From the NCBI RefSeq assembly GCF_009765965.1, contig NZ_LMUL01000014.1:2209884-2273883 (forward strand): DNA of 64,000 nt, in the 5' to 3' direction. The stretch is from Caulobacter sp. S45 (GTDB taxonomy: Bacteria; Pseudomonadota; Alphaproteobacteria; Caulobacterales; Caulobacteraceae). Below are positions 54,083 to 62,994 of this stretch, piece by piece; position 1 is the first letter of the stretch, and each line of letters opens with the position of its first letter. Below the pieces are notes generated by a model. The model saw nothing but the letters and a program-made list of their open reading frames with translations. It did no database searches and was not told where the DNA came from. The position numbers and the translations under genes were made by a program.

Positions 54083-57000
54083 GTCTCGGTCACCAGACGC
54101 AGGGCTTCCGGCAGGCGGCCCGCGCGGATGTTGCAGGTGAGCGCCTTGGTGACGTTGATGCCGGTGTTGGCGTCGCCAGTGATGGCGAGGAGCGTGTTGG
54201 CCGCCGCGCCGTGGGCGTAGCCCTTCCAGCCGAACACCCAGGGCATGCCGATCAGGTGCACCTGCTTGCGGCCGATCTTGAACGGTCGCAGGCGTTCGGT
54301 GACCAAGGCCTTCACCTCGATCTCGCCGCGCAGGGTGGACAGCACCGTCCAGTCCAGGGTCCTGATCCCGATCTCTTCGGCCAGCTCGGGCGAAATCTCC
54401 ACGAACGCTTCCGGCTGCAGCTCGGCGGTATGGGGCATGATCCGGGTGCTGATGCCGGCGCAGTGCATCTCGGTCAGCCGGTAGGTGGTGAACACGTGCG
54501 GGAAGCGAGGGTCCTGCGGCGCGTGCAGCTCGTTGCCCTCATGGCGCCAGATGCGGGCGGTGGGGTTGAACTGGCGGCCGTAGAACAGGTTCTTCACCGG
54601 GCTTTCCACCGGCTCGTAATAGGTCGGCAGGGGGCCGTCCTTCAGGCCCGACGTCGCGAAGATGGCGCAGCGCCCGTCCGCGGTCATGATGAAGGGGTCC
54701 GAGCCGGATAGCGCGTCCATCCCCCGTGCGCCCTTGGACCAGTCGGGCTGGTAGTCGGGCCGCTTGTTGGCGACGAAGTCGGGCACGTCCAGGCCGGTCC
54801 ACTTCCCGCCTTCCTCGTCCCACCAGATCATCTTCTTGCGTTCCGACCAGGGCTTGCCCTCGGGATCGGCGGAAGCGCGATTGTACAGGGTGCGTCGGTT
54901 GGCGGGCCAGGCGAAGGCCCACTCATGATGACCCGATGTTGCGTCGGGCGCGTCGGGAATGCGCGAGCGGGTGGCGTTGTGGGTCTCGGTCGGGAAGGCC
55001 CCGGCATAGATCCAGCAGCCCGAGGCGGTGGAGCCGTCGTCCTTCAGGTCGGCGAACTTCGCGATCTGCTTGCGATCGGCAGTGGTGTAGCCGTTGATTT
55101 CCTTCAGCACCGCCTCGGCGCTGGGCTCCATGCGGTCGCCCTGCAGCGGATAGTCCCAGGTCAGGTCCTTCAGCGCCTGGTCGGCCGGCTCCTGGCTGTC
55201 GGCGTACATGGCCTTCAGTCGCCGGCCCAGGTGGTAGATGAACCAGAGATCGGAGCGGCTGTCGCCCGGCGCATCGCAGACATGGTCGTGCCACTGCACC
55301 AGGCGCGTGGTGTTGGTGAAGGTGCCTTCCTTCTCGCCCGGCATGGCGGCGGGCAGGAAGAACACCTCGGTGCCGATCTGGTCGGGGCGGATCGTCCCCC
55401 GCTGCACCCGCTGGCCGTTGTTCCAGAAGTCGGCGGTCTCGGTCATGGCGAAGTCGCGCACGACCAGCCATTCCAGCTTGGATAGGCCCTCCTCGACGAA
55501 CAGGGAGTTGCCGGCCCCCACCGCGGGGTTCTGGCCCATGATGAAGTGGCCTTTGATCGCTTCGTCGACCATGTTCAGGATCGAAGGCTCGTAGGAGGCG
55601 TCCCCGATCAGCTTGGGCAGGTGCTGGTAGCCATACTCGTTCTCCGCCGTGGCGGCGTCGCCGTACCAGGCCTTGAGCAGGCTGATCACGTACTTGGGCG
55701 TATTGGCCCACCAGCCGGTCGTCGGGGTCTCGGACCTTAGATAGCCCTCCAGGGTGGCGTGGTCCCGGAACAGCTTGGGCTGGGGCAGATAGCCCGGCAG
55801 GGTGTCGAACAAGGTCGGGATGTCGGTGGAGCCCTGGATGCTGGCATGGCCCCGCAGCGCCATGATCCCGCCGCCCGGCCGCCCCATGTTCCCGAGCAGG
55901 CCCTGCAGCAGGGCGGCCGCCCGGATCACCTGCACCCCGTGGGTGTGCTGGGTCCAGCCCAGAGCATAGCAGATGGTGGTCGTACGCTCGCGGCCCGAGT
56001 TGCGGGTCACCGTCTCCGCCACCCTCAGGAAGGTCTCCTTGGGGCAGCCGGTGGCCGCCTCGACCATCTCGGGGGTGTAGCGCGCATAGTGGCGCTTCAG
56101 GATCTGGTAGACGCAGTTGGGGTGTTGGAGCGTGGGATCGCGCTCGGCCGGCCCCTGGGTCATGGACTCGAAATCGCGTCCAAGCTCGGGCGGATCGGTG
56201 GCGATCTGGTGGTCCGGCAGCGGGGGCGGGACCATCTTGCCCTTATATTGCCAGGTGTCCTGCCGATAGATGCCGTTGTCCGGGTCGTAGCCCGAGAACA
56301 CCCCGTCCAGCTCCTCGGTGTCCTGGAAGCCGTCTTCGATGATGTTGGAGATGTTGGTGTAGTTCATCGCGTATTCGCGGAACCACAGATCGTTCTCGAT
56401 CACATAACGGATCAGGCCGCCGAGGAAGGCGATGTCGGAGCCCGAGCGAACCGGCGCATGGATGCCCGAAAGCGCCGAGGTGCGGGTGAACCGCGGGTCG
56501 GCGTGGATGACGGTCGCGCCCTTACGCTGGGCCTCGATCACGAAGCGGAACGCGATCGGATGGTTCTCCGCCATGTTGGAGCCCATGACGAACACGCAAT
56601 CGGCGTTCGCCACGTCCCAGAGGGCCATCGTCGCCGCGCCGCGGCCGAAGGTGGCGCCCAGACTGGGCACCGATGAGGAGTGTCATATTCGAGCTTGGTT
56701 CTCGATATTGACCATGCCCAGGCCGCCGCTGAACAACTTCTTGATGAGGTAGTTTTCCTCGTTGTCCATGGTCGCGCCGCCCAGGTGGCTGATCGCGGTG
56801 GTCTGGTTCACCACCCGCCCGTCGGGCAGGGCGTGGACGTGGGTTTCGTCGCGCGCCTTCTTGGTCAGCTCGGCGATGCGGTCCATCGCCCATTCCAGGG
56901 GCTTGACCTCCCAGGTGTCGGAATTCGGGGCGCGATATAGGGTCTGGTTCACCCGCTTGGGGCTCAGCAGCATGCCGAGCGTGGCGCCGCCCTTGGGGCA

Positions 57001-57276
57001 GAGGCAGCCGCGGTTCACCGGGCTGCGGGGATCGCCCTCGATATGGATGGGCTTGCGGTTCTTGGCGTAGACGAGCTGGGCGCAGCCGACCGCGCAGAAG
57101 GGGCAGATGCTGGTGCCTATCGTGTCCGCCTCCTCCAGCCGGGGGCGGAGGTCGTTGGACAGGGAACTCTTGGATGCGGTCGAGAACATGTCCTCGCCCG
57201 CCAGTTGGCGCGGAACGGCCCAATCGCGGAGGAACCGCTCGGCGCGGCTCACAATGGTCTTACGCAGTCTCTTCAC
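54079..57276 (-). CDS. Selenocysteine-containing formate dehydrogenase, alpha (catalytic) subunit
   Basis: One gene of 1,066 codons, read through an in-frame TGA at 56685-56683 that should encode selenocysteine at residue 198. Before it: the [4Fe-4S] motif CPFCAVGCAQLVYAKN with later Cys in GCLCPKGG (residues 58-94), and the lead-in NIENQARI. After it: HSSSVPSLGATFGRG, as in E. coli FdnG, where Sec is at residue 196. Further on, YALGWTQHTHGVQVIRAAALLQGLLGNMGRPGGGI and the C-terminal molybdopterin-binding domain match the FdnG/FdoG family. A SECIS-like hairpin follows the TGA. No twin-arginine signal is visible at the N-terminus (MKRLRKTIVSRAERFLRDW), unlike FdnG. Start is GTG with GAGGG upstream. 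Confidence 0.9.
56653..56685 (-). promoter_or_regulatory. UGA codon plus SECIS-like hairpin
   Basis: On the coding strand the TGA (56685-56683) is followed by 11 bases and then the hairpin GGTGCCC-AGTCT-GGGCGCC (56671-56653): a 7-pair stem with one G-U pair and a 5-base loop AGUCU. Bacterial SelB recognises just such a short upper stem about 11 bases after the UGA; E. coli fdhF has a GGUCU-type loop at the same distance, from memory. This distinguishes recoding from an ordinary stop. Confidence 0.82.
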
Positions 57277-57305
57277 GCGACCCTCGTCGTCGACCCCGAT
57301 GGGTG

Positions 57306-57334
57306 GACCCGATGGAAGATTGTTAGACCCGATG
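57306..57334. promoter_or_regulatory. Direct repeat GACCCGATG in the divergent formate dehydrogenase promoter region
   Basis: Exact 9-base repeats begin at 57306 and 57326, 20 bases apart, and a third copy with one extra C begins at 57292. They lie in the 172 bases between the divergent alpha-subunit and small-protein genes. Regular spacing suggests a regulator site controlling both directions; the factor is unknown. Confidence 0.4.
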
Positions 57335-57448
57335 CGGGTGGGTTCCTAGCGTCGGAAAGGGAAAAGCGCCCTTTCAGATCGCGATTTCTGTTATCGTTTC
57401 ACCGCCGACCGGGATCGCCGTCTTGAGTGGGGTCGGGAGGATGGATGC

Positions 57449-57700
57449 ATGTCTAAAGCCGCCGCCGGCCCTATGGCCGAGATGGAAGGCGTCGTCACCG
57501 TGGTGCAGGAAGGTCGTTTTCAGCTCACCGACCTTGGCGGGGTTTCGCACAATTTCATGCTGAGCCGTTTCGCCCTGGCGGAGACCGAGCAGCTACCGGC
57601 GCTCCAGAACGCCCAGTCGCGGGTGCGCGTTAAGTATTCCCAGGCCGACAAGCTGATCGCCTATCTCGCCCACCGTATCGACCTGCTGGACGTCGCCTGA
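57449..57700 (+). CDS. Small uncharacterised protein of the formate dehydrogenase operon
   Basis: An 83-residue protein: EMEGVVTVVQEGRFQLTDLGGVSHNFMLSRFALAETEQLP then VRVKYSQADKLIAYLAHRIDLLDV. The first half reads as a small beta barrel, resembling OB-fold-like or ribosome-site-adjacent accessory domains, without a recognised family. It has no signal peptide, membrane span or cysteine. It starts the rightward unit and lies 11 bases before the iron-sulfur subunit gene, so it is likely involved in the enzyme's function, assembly or regulation. GGGAGG precedes the ATG at suitable distance. Confidence 0.75.
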   Translation: MSKAAAGPMAEMEGVVTVVQEGRFQLTDLGGVSHNFMLSRFALAETEQLPALQNAQSRVRVKYSQADKLIAYLAHRIDLLDVA

Positions 57701-57711
57701 GGAGGCCGGCT

Positions 57712-58656
57712 GTGGAAATCCATCCTTTCGCCCGCGCCCGTGAGTATCCGGACTCGGTGTTTCACGACGTCATCCCCAACGAATCCGAGTTAACCGGCGG
57801 GGTGACGATCGAGCCCGGCAAGCAGTACGGCTTCTTCACCGACACCACCGTCTGCATCGGCTGCAAGTCCTGCGAAGTGGCCTGCAAGGAGTGGAACAAC
57901 CTGCCTGCCGACGACATCGGGCTGACGGGGCAGAGCTACGACAACACCGGCGCGCTTTCCGCCAACACCTGGCGGCATGTGAACTTCATCGAGAAGAAGC
58001 AGGCGCTGGCGGACGACACCGCCGAGCGGCCCGCGCGCGGGGTGCGCGATAACGACCAGAACGCCTTCCAGAGCGGCTGGTTGATGATGAGCGACGTGTG
58101 CAAGCACTGCCATCACGCGCCCTGCATGGAGTCGTGCCCCACCGGCGCGCTGTTCAAGACCGAGTTCGACACCGTGGTGGTGCAGCAGGACATCTGCAAC
58201 GGCTGCGGCTACTGCGTCTCAGCCTGTCCGTTCGGGGTGGTGGCCCTCAACCCGCTCGACGGCAAGGCCCACAAGTGCACCCTCTGCTACGACCGGCTCA
58301 AGGGCGGGTTGGAGCCGGCCTGCGCCAAGGCCTGCCCCACCGAGAGCATCCAGTTCGGCGAACTGTCCGACCTCTGGGAACGCGCCGCGACCCGGGTGGA
58401 GGACCTTCATGCGCGCGGCGTGACCAGCGCCTACACCTACGGCACGCCCGATGCGCCCGGCGCCACCGGCGACATGAAGTATCTCAACTCCTTCTTCCTG
58501 CTCACCGACCGGCCGGAAGCCTACAACCTGCCCGCCGCCCCCACCCGCCCGTCCAACCGGGTGGCGCCGGCCTTCGCCGCCGGCCTGAGCACGATCGCCG
58601 GGCTGGCCCTGGCGGCGGCGGTGTTGTTCGCCGGCGCAAAGACCACGAGAGACTAG
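57712..58656 (+). CDS. Formate dehydrogenase iron-sulfur (beta) subunit
   Basis: A 314-residue electron-transfer subunit with four [4Fe-4S] motifs: VCIGCKSCEVACKEWN near 44, VCKHCHHAPCMESCPTGA near 128, ICNGCGYCVSACPFGV near 162 and KCTLCYDRLKGGLEPACAKACPTES near 188, the FdnH/FdoH arrangement. The last 30 residues (FAAGLSTIAGLALAAAVLFAGA) form one membrane helix, as in FdoH. It passes electrons from the selenoprotein alpha subunit to the membrane partner. Start is GTG with GAGGAGG upstream. The NrfD-type gene begins 2 bases later, so these two are coupled. Confidence 0.92.
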   Translation: MEIHPFARAREYPDSVFHDVIPNESELTGGVTIEPGKQYGFFTDTTVCIGCKSCEVACKEWNNLPADDIGLTGQSYDNTGALSANTWRHVNFIEKKQALADDTAERPARGVRDNDQNAFQSGWLMMSDVCKHCHHAPCMESCPTGALFKTEFDTVVVQQDICNGCGYCVSACPFGVVALNPLDGKAHKCTLCYDRLKGGLEPACAKACPTESIQFGELSDLWERAATRVEDLHARGVTSAYTYGTPDAPGATGDMKYLNSFFLLTDRPEAYNLPAAPTRPSNRVAPAFAAGLSTIAGLALAAAVLFAGAKTTRD

Positions 58657-58657
58657 G

Positions 58658-59668
58658 ATGCCTGAACATCGCGATGGCCGCGCCGTATCCAAGGGCGCCG
58701 CATCCCCGGAGGCGGCGGCCTGGAAGGGGCCGACCTATTACGGCCGATCCCAGCTCAAGCCCTCGCCGTTCAACGCCTGGGTGGTGGGCGGCTACATCTT
58801 CCTGGCCGGTCTCTCCGGCGCCTCGGCGGTGGTCTCGACCGTGGCCGAGGCGGTTCAGGGCGAGCGGGGCGCGAGCATCGGCCGAAAGGGGCGCTACCTG
58901 TCGATGCTGGCGCCGCTGGTCGGCGCGCCGCTGCTGATCCTCGACCTGCACACGCCGACGCGCTTCTACAACATGTGGCGCATCGTCAAACGCACCTCGC
59001 CCATGTCGCTGGGCACCTGGATCCTCACCGCCTTCATTGGCGGGGCCGGGGTGGCGGTGGTCGCCCAGCTCGGCGTCGACCTGCTGGGGCTGAAATGGCT
59101 GAAGCGGATCGCGCGGCTGGGCTCGGCGCCGGCCGCGATCACCGGGGCGGGCATCTCGACCTACACCGCCGCCCTGCTGGCGGCCACCAGCGCGCCTTAC
59201 TGGGCCGCCGACGAAAAGGGTTTGGGCGTGCGGTTCGCCTCGTCCTCGATCGCCGCGGGCTCGGCCGCCCTGGCGCTGGGGGAAAAGTCCCGTTCCACCC
59301 GCCGCACCCTCAACGCCATCACCGGCATCGCCCTGCTCACCGAGCTGGTCGCCACCGCCGTCCACCACAAGAACGTCAAGGCCAAGGGCGTCGGCGCCTC
59401 GCTGGAGAGCGAGTGGGCGCATATCGAGGAGGCGGCCGTGCTGGGCCTGGGCGTCCTGCTGCCGCTGGGCCTGTACGTCGCCTCCCGGCGGCTGGGCGAC
59501 CGCAAGCGCGCTGGGGCGGTTTCGGACCTCGCCTCGCTCGCGGTGATGGCCGGAAGCGCCATGCTGCGGGTGTCCACCATCCGCATCGGCCAGGATTCCG
59601 CCAGCCGGCCGGAGGTGAGCCTGCGCTTCAGCCAGCCTGAAAACCTGCCCAAAAAGCGGAGGGCCTAG
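58658..59668 (+). CDS. NrfD-type membrane subunit
   Basis: A 336-residue polytopic protein with about eight membrane segments. NAWVVGGYIFLAGLSGASAVVSTVAE near residue 40, then APLLILDLHTPTRFYNMWRIVKRTSPMSLGTW near 92, are the NrfD/PsrC signature, with the conserved LxLxRPxRF(Y)-type loop. NrfD proteins take electrons from an iron-sulfur subunit to reduce quinone without heme. Its use in place of the cytochrome b gamma subunit of E. coli FDH-N/O is notable. Coupled to the beta-subunit gene. The C-terminal tail (GQDSASRPEVSLRFSQP) is cytoplasmic by charge. Confidence 0.88.
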   Translation: MPEHRDGRAVSKGAASPEAAAWKGPTYYGRSQLKPSPFNAWVVGGYIFLAGLSGASAVVSTVAEAVQGERGASIGRKGRYLSMLAPLVGAPLLILDLHTPTRFYNMWRIVKRTSPMSLGTWILTAFIGGAGVAVVAQLGVDLLGLKWLKRIARLGSAPAAITGAGISTYTAALLAATSAPYWAADEKGLGVRFASSSIAAGSAALALGEKSRSTRRTLNAITGIALLTELVATAVHHKNVKAKGVGASLESEWAHIEEAAVLGLGVLLPLGLYVASRRLGDRKRAGAVSDLASLAVMAGSAMLRVSTIRIGQDSASRPEVSLRFSQPENLPKKRRA

Positions 59669-59812
59669 CCGCTTTGCGGGCCTTTTCTGAGCTGTCGACG
59701 TCGACCGCGCCCGCTCGCCGCAGGGTGGCGTCGCTCGCCCACACGCCAAGTTAAACATTAACCGGCACACTGGCGTCCGCTCGGCCTCCCCGCCCTACGG
59801 ACTCGGTTCAAA

Positions 59813-60685
59813 ATGTTTCAGATCATCGGCGTTGTGCTGCTGTTTGGCCTGGTGTTCGGCAGCTTCATCATGTCCGGCGGCAATATGGGCGTGATCATCG
59901 AGGCCGCCCCACACGAGCTTATGGCGATCCTGGGGGCGGGCGTGGCCTCGTTCCTGATCTCCAACAGCATGGTGGTGATCAAGGCCACCGGCGGCGGCTT
60001 CGGCAAGATCTTCAAGGGCCCGAAGTGGAAGGCCAAGGACTACACCGACCTGCTGTCGCTGCTGTTCGTGCTGACCAAGACCATGAAGACCAAGGGGGTC
60101 ATCGCGGTCGAAGGCCACATCGAGAAGCCTTCCGACAGCGCCATCTTCTCCAAATACCCCAGGATTCTAAAGGACCACTTCGCCGTGGACTTCATCTGCG
60201 ACACCCTGCGGATGATGACCATGAACCTGGAGGACCCCCACCAGGTCGAGGACTGCATGGAAAAGCAGCTCGAGAAGCACCACCACGAGGGCCTGGGCCC
60301 CGCCCACGCCCTGCAGAGCCTGGCCGACGCCCTGCCGGCGCTGGGCATCGTGGCGGCGGTGCTGGGGATCATCAAAACCATGGGCTCCATCACCCAGCCG
60401 CCGGAAATCCTAGGCGCGATGATTGGCAGCGCCCTGGTCGGGACTTTCCTCGGGGTGTTCCTGGCCTATGGCCTGGTCGGCCCTATGGCCACGCGCCTGA
60501 AGGAGGTGGTGGACGAGGAGAGCGCCTTCTACGCCATCATCCGTTCGGTGCTGGTCGCCCACCTGCACGGCAACGCGGCCCAAATCTCGGTGGAGATCGG
60601 CCGTGGCGCGGTGCCGTCCTCATCCCAGCCGAGCTTCATGGAGCTGGAAGAAGCCTTGAACACCATGTCTGCGGAGGCCGCATAA
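59813..60685 (+). CDS. motA: Flagellar motor stator protein MotA
   Basis: A 290-residue membrane protein with four predicted helices. The first is IIGVVLLFGLVFGSFIM and the second HELMAILGAGVASFLISNSM. A cytoplasmic loop includes the charged segment that contacts FliG (FSKYPRILKDHFAVDFICDTLRMMTM near 105), and the conserved proline-bearing third helix is LPALGIVAAVLGIIKTMG near 176. MotA with MotB forms the proton-driven stator. No motB is adjacent, as in Caulobacter, where the two are separate genes. TTAA-rich sequence lies about 60 bases upstream, but I cannot define a promoter. Genes with hook roles are 30 kb away. Confidence 0.95.
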   Translation: MFQIIGVVLLFGLVFGSFIMSGGNMGVIIEAAPHELMAILGAGVASFLISNSMVVIKATGGGFGKIFKGPKWKAKDYTDLLSLLFVLTKTMKTKGVIAVEGHIEKPSDSAIFSKYPRILKDHFAVDFICDTLRMMTMNLEDPHQVEDCMEKQLEKHHHEGLGPAHALQSLADALPALGIVAAVLGIIKTMGSITQPPEILGAMIGSALVGTFLGVFLAYGLVGPMATRLKEVVDEESAFYAIIRSVLVAHLHGNAAQISVEIGRGAVPSSSQPSFMELEEALNTMSAEAA

Positions 60686-60860
60686 GCTCGGCCGTTTTCA
60701 CGGAACCGCAGATCACGCTTGCGTGTTCAACCCTTCGTCGCGCATATTGTGCGAAGCGCTGCAGGTTTCGGTCCTTGCGGCCGGCGGGTCGTCCCCTCCG
60801 GTTCTAGGGTTGGGTCTGCGTTTTACCGCGCTCTAACCTCCAACTGGGGACCAAGGGACA

Positions 60861-61094
60861 ATGACCTCGATCCGTAAGATCATGCTTGCTGGCGCTGCCG
60901 TCGCCGCTCTGGGCGTCGCAGCTTGCCACGGCGGTGGCTCGGCCACCAACGAGACCGCCAACACCACCACCACCGACACCACCACCACGACCACCCCGGA
61001 CAACTCGACCGGCATGACCTCGAACACCACCACGACCAACACGGACGCTGGCGGCAACACCGAGACCACCAACACGACCACCAACTCTCAGTAA
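60861..61094 (+). CDS. Small Thr/Asn-rich lipoprotein
   Basis: A 77-residue protein with signal MTSIRKIMLAGAAVAALGVAAC; the LGVAAC stretch is a plausible lipobox with Cys22 lipidated. The mature 55 residues are almost only Thr, Asn, Gly, Ser and Asp (TTTTDTTTTTTPDNST, TSNTTTTNTD), a flexible hydrophilic tail, encoded by runs of ACC and AAC codons. AAGGGA precedes the ATG. A strong terminator follows. Function unknown; such surface lipoproteins may act as spacers or be targets for O-glycosylation. Confidence 0.78.
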   Translation: MTSIRKIMLAGAAVAALGVAACHGGGSATNETANTTTTDTTTTTTPDNSTGMTSNTTTTNTDAGGNTETTNTTTNSQ

Positions 61095-61116
61095 GAGTTG
61101 CGCGATCTCGCGTTGG

Positions 61117-61145
61117 AAGGGCCGTCCTCCGGGGCGGCCCTTTTT
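61117..61145 (+). terminator. Intrinsic terminator of the small lipoprotein gene
   Basis: AAGGGCCG pairs with CGGCCCTT around a 10-base loop (the inner bases can add pairs), and five T residues end the structure. It lies 23 bases after the stop codon and 28 bases before mnmC. Confidence 0.85.
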
Positions 61146-61172
61146 CGTTGTGCGAGCTGTAGCGATTAATCC

Positions 61173-62948
61173 GTGAGCGACGATCTCGACTGGACGGAAT
61201 CCGGACCGCGCTCGCGCCGGTTCGACGATGTCTACTTCTCCGCCGTCGACGGCTTGGCCGAGAGCCGGGCGGTGTATCTGGCCGGGGCTGGGCTGCCGCA
61301 GGCCTGGCTGGGCCGCCAGCGGTTCACGGTCGGCGAGCTCGGCTTCGGGACCGGCCTCAACATCGCCGCCCTGCTCCAGCTCTGGCGCGAGACCCGGCCC
61401 GCGGGCGGTCGCCTCTCCATCTTCTCCGTCGAAGCCTACCCGATCACGCGCGAAGCCGCCGCCCGGGCGCTGGCCAACTGGCCCGAGCTGACGGACGCCG
61501 CGGCCCCCTTGCTCGACGGCTGGCCGGATGGGCGCCGGGGTTTTCATCGCATCGACCTGCCGGGGTTCGACGCCAGCCTCGACCTCTACATCGGCGAGGT
61601 GGCCGAGGCGCTGGCGGCCTGGGACGGGCTGGCCGACGCCTGGTTCCTCGACGGCTTCGCGCCGGCCCATAATCCCGAGATGTGGCGCGACGAGGTGCTG
61701 GCGCTGACCGCCGAGCGCTCCGCCCCCGGCGCGCGCGCGGCCACCTTCACCGTGGCTGGCCAGGTCCGGCGCGGGTTGGCGACCGCCGGGTTCGAAGTCG
61801 AGCGCCGTCCCGGCTTCGGCCGCAAGCGCGAGCGGCTGGAGGCGATCCGGCCAGGCGCGCCCTGGGCGGTCACGCCGCCGCGTTCGGCCGTGGTCATTGG
61901 CGCCGGGGTGGCGGGTGCGGCGTTGGTGCGGGCGCTGCAGGCCCTGGGCGTGGCCTGCAGCCTGGTCGACGCCGATGGCCTGGGGTCGGGAGCCTCGGGC
62001 AATCCAGCCGCCCTGGCGACGCCGCGCTTCGATGCGGGGCTGGGTCCCCCGGCGCGACTACACGCCCAGGCCTTCGCCCGCGCGGTGCGGCTGTACCGCG
62101 ACAGCGGCGCCGTGTTCGCCGAGGGCGCGCTGCAACTGGAGACGCCCAGCCGCAGCCGCGATCGTTTCGCCCGGGTGGCCGGCTGGGACGGGTTCGCGCC
62201 CGAAAGCCTGCGCTTGCTCTCCGCCGCCGAGGCCAGCCTGCGCCTTGGCGAACCCTCGGCGATTGGCGGCATGGAGGTGCGCGACGCCCTGGTGCTGGAG
62301 CCTCGTATCGTGCTGGAGGCGTGGACGGCGGGTTGCGAGGTCCGCATCGCCCGTTTCGTCTCCCTGCTCCGGCGCGAAGGGCTCTGGCGTGTCCTGGGAG
62401 GCGACGGCGGAGAGTTGGCTGCGGGCGAAATCGTCTGCCTGGCCATGGGTGCGGACACCGCCGCCTTCTTCCCGGCCGGCCGTTTGCGACATGTACGGGG
62501 TCAGCTCGAACACACCGAGGCTCTGGCCTTTTCTGGCACGGCCGCCGCCTGGGGCGGCTACGCCATCCCGACGCCCGGGGGCGGGGTGCTGTTCGGCGCC
62601 ACCCACGGCCGTGACGATGTCGGTAGGGATTTGCGGGGCGAGGATCGGGCGCGCAACCTTGATGAACTGGCCAAGGGGCGACCGGTCCTGGCCGCGGGCA
62701 TGGCCGCCTTGTCGCCGGACGCGATTCACAGCCGCGCGGCTATTCGCACCGCGCCGCCAGACCACATGGCCCTAGCCGGCCCGATCCCCGGTCAGCCGGG
62801 CGCCCATATCCTGACCGGACTGGGCGGCCGGGGCTTCACGCTCGCGCCGCTCCTAGCCGAGCATGTCGCGGCCCTCGCGGTCGGCGCCCCCTCACCCCTG
62901 CCGCGCGACCTGGCGCGACTGGTTGCGCCGGGCCGGTTCTCGACCTAG
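61173..62948 (+). CDS. mnmC: Bifunctional tRNA mnm5U34-synthesis protein MnmC
   Basis: A 591-residue two-domain enzyme finishing the mnm5(s2)U modification of tRNA wobble uridine. The N-terminal methyltransferase (MnmC2-type, residues 1-225) holds the SAM motif GELGFGTGLNIAAL near 48 and the active loop WFLDGFAPAHNPEMW near 155. The C-terminal FAD oxidase (MnmC1-type) begins at about 237 with VVIGAGVAGAALVRAL, followed by GSGASGNPAALATPRFDAG and, near the end, GLGGRGFTLAPLLAEHVAA. Both halves are fused in one chain, as in E. coli. Translation begins at GTG. Confidence 0.92.
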   Translation: MSDDLDWTESGPRSRRFDDVYFSAVDGLAESRAVYLAGAGLPQAWLGRQRFTVGELGFGTGLNIAALLQLWRETRPAGGRLSIFSVEAYPITREAAARALANWPELTDAAAPLLDGWPDGRRGFHRIDLPGFDASLDLYIGEVAEALAAWDGLADAWFLDGFAPAHNPEMWRDEVLALTAERSAPGARAATFTVAGQVRRGLATAGFEVERRPGFGRKRERLEAIRPGAPWAVTPPRSAVVIGAGVAGAALVRALQALGVACSLVDADGLGSGASGNPAALATPRFDAGLGPPARLHAQAFARAVRLYRDSGAVFAEGALQLETPSRSRDRFARVAGWDGFAPESLRLLSAAEASLRLGEPSAIGGMEVRDALVLEPRIVLEAWTAGCEVRIARFVSLLRREGLWRVLGGDGGELAAGEIVCLAMGADTAAFFPAGRLRHVRGQLEHTEALAFSGTAAAWGGYAIPTPGGGVLFGATHGRDDVGRDLRGEDRARNLDELAKGRPVLAAGMAALSPDAIHSRAAIRTAPPDHMALAGPIPGQPGAHILTGLGGRGFTLAPLLAEHVAALAVGAPSPLPRDLARLVAPGRFST

Positions 62949-62994
62949 CGGGGACGCATTTCCGCCGGCTCGAACGCGCACGGCGGGAAAGACC

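Noticed and set aside
56653-56700. Frameshift or premature stop making the formate dehydrogenase alpha gene a pseudogene
   Set aside because: Both halves are in the same frame, the stop is TGA at the known Sec position, and a SECIS-like hairpin follows; readthrough is the better explanation.
59653-59690. Terminator after the NrfD-type gene (AAAGCGG / CCGCTTT)
   Set aside because: The left arm lies inside the coding sequence, the stem has only seven pairs and the T-run is displaced; too weak to call.
59745-59765. CtrA box upstream of motA (TTAA repeats)
   Set aside because: The two TTAA half-sites are only three bases apart, not seven, so it does not fit the CtrA consensus.
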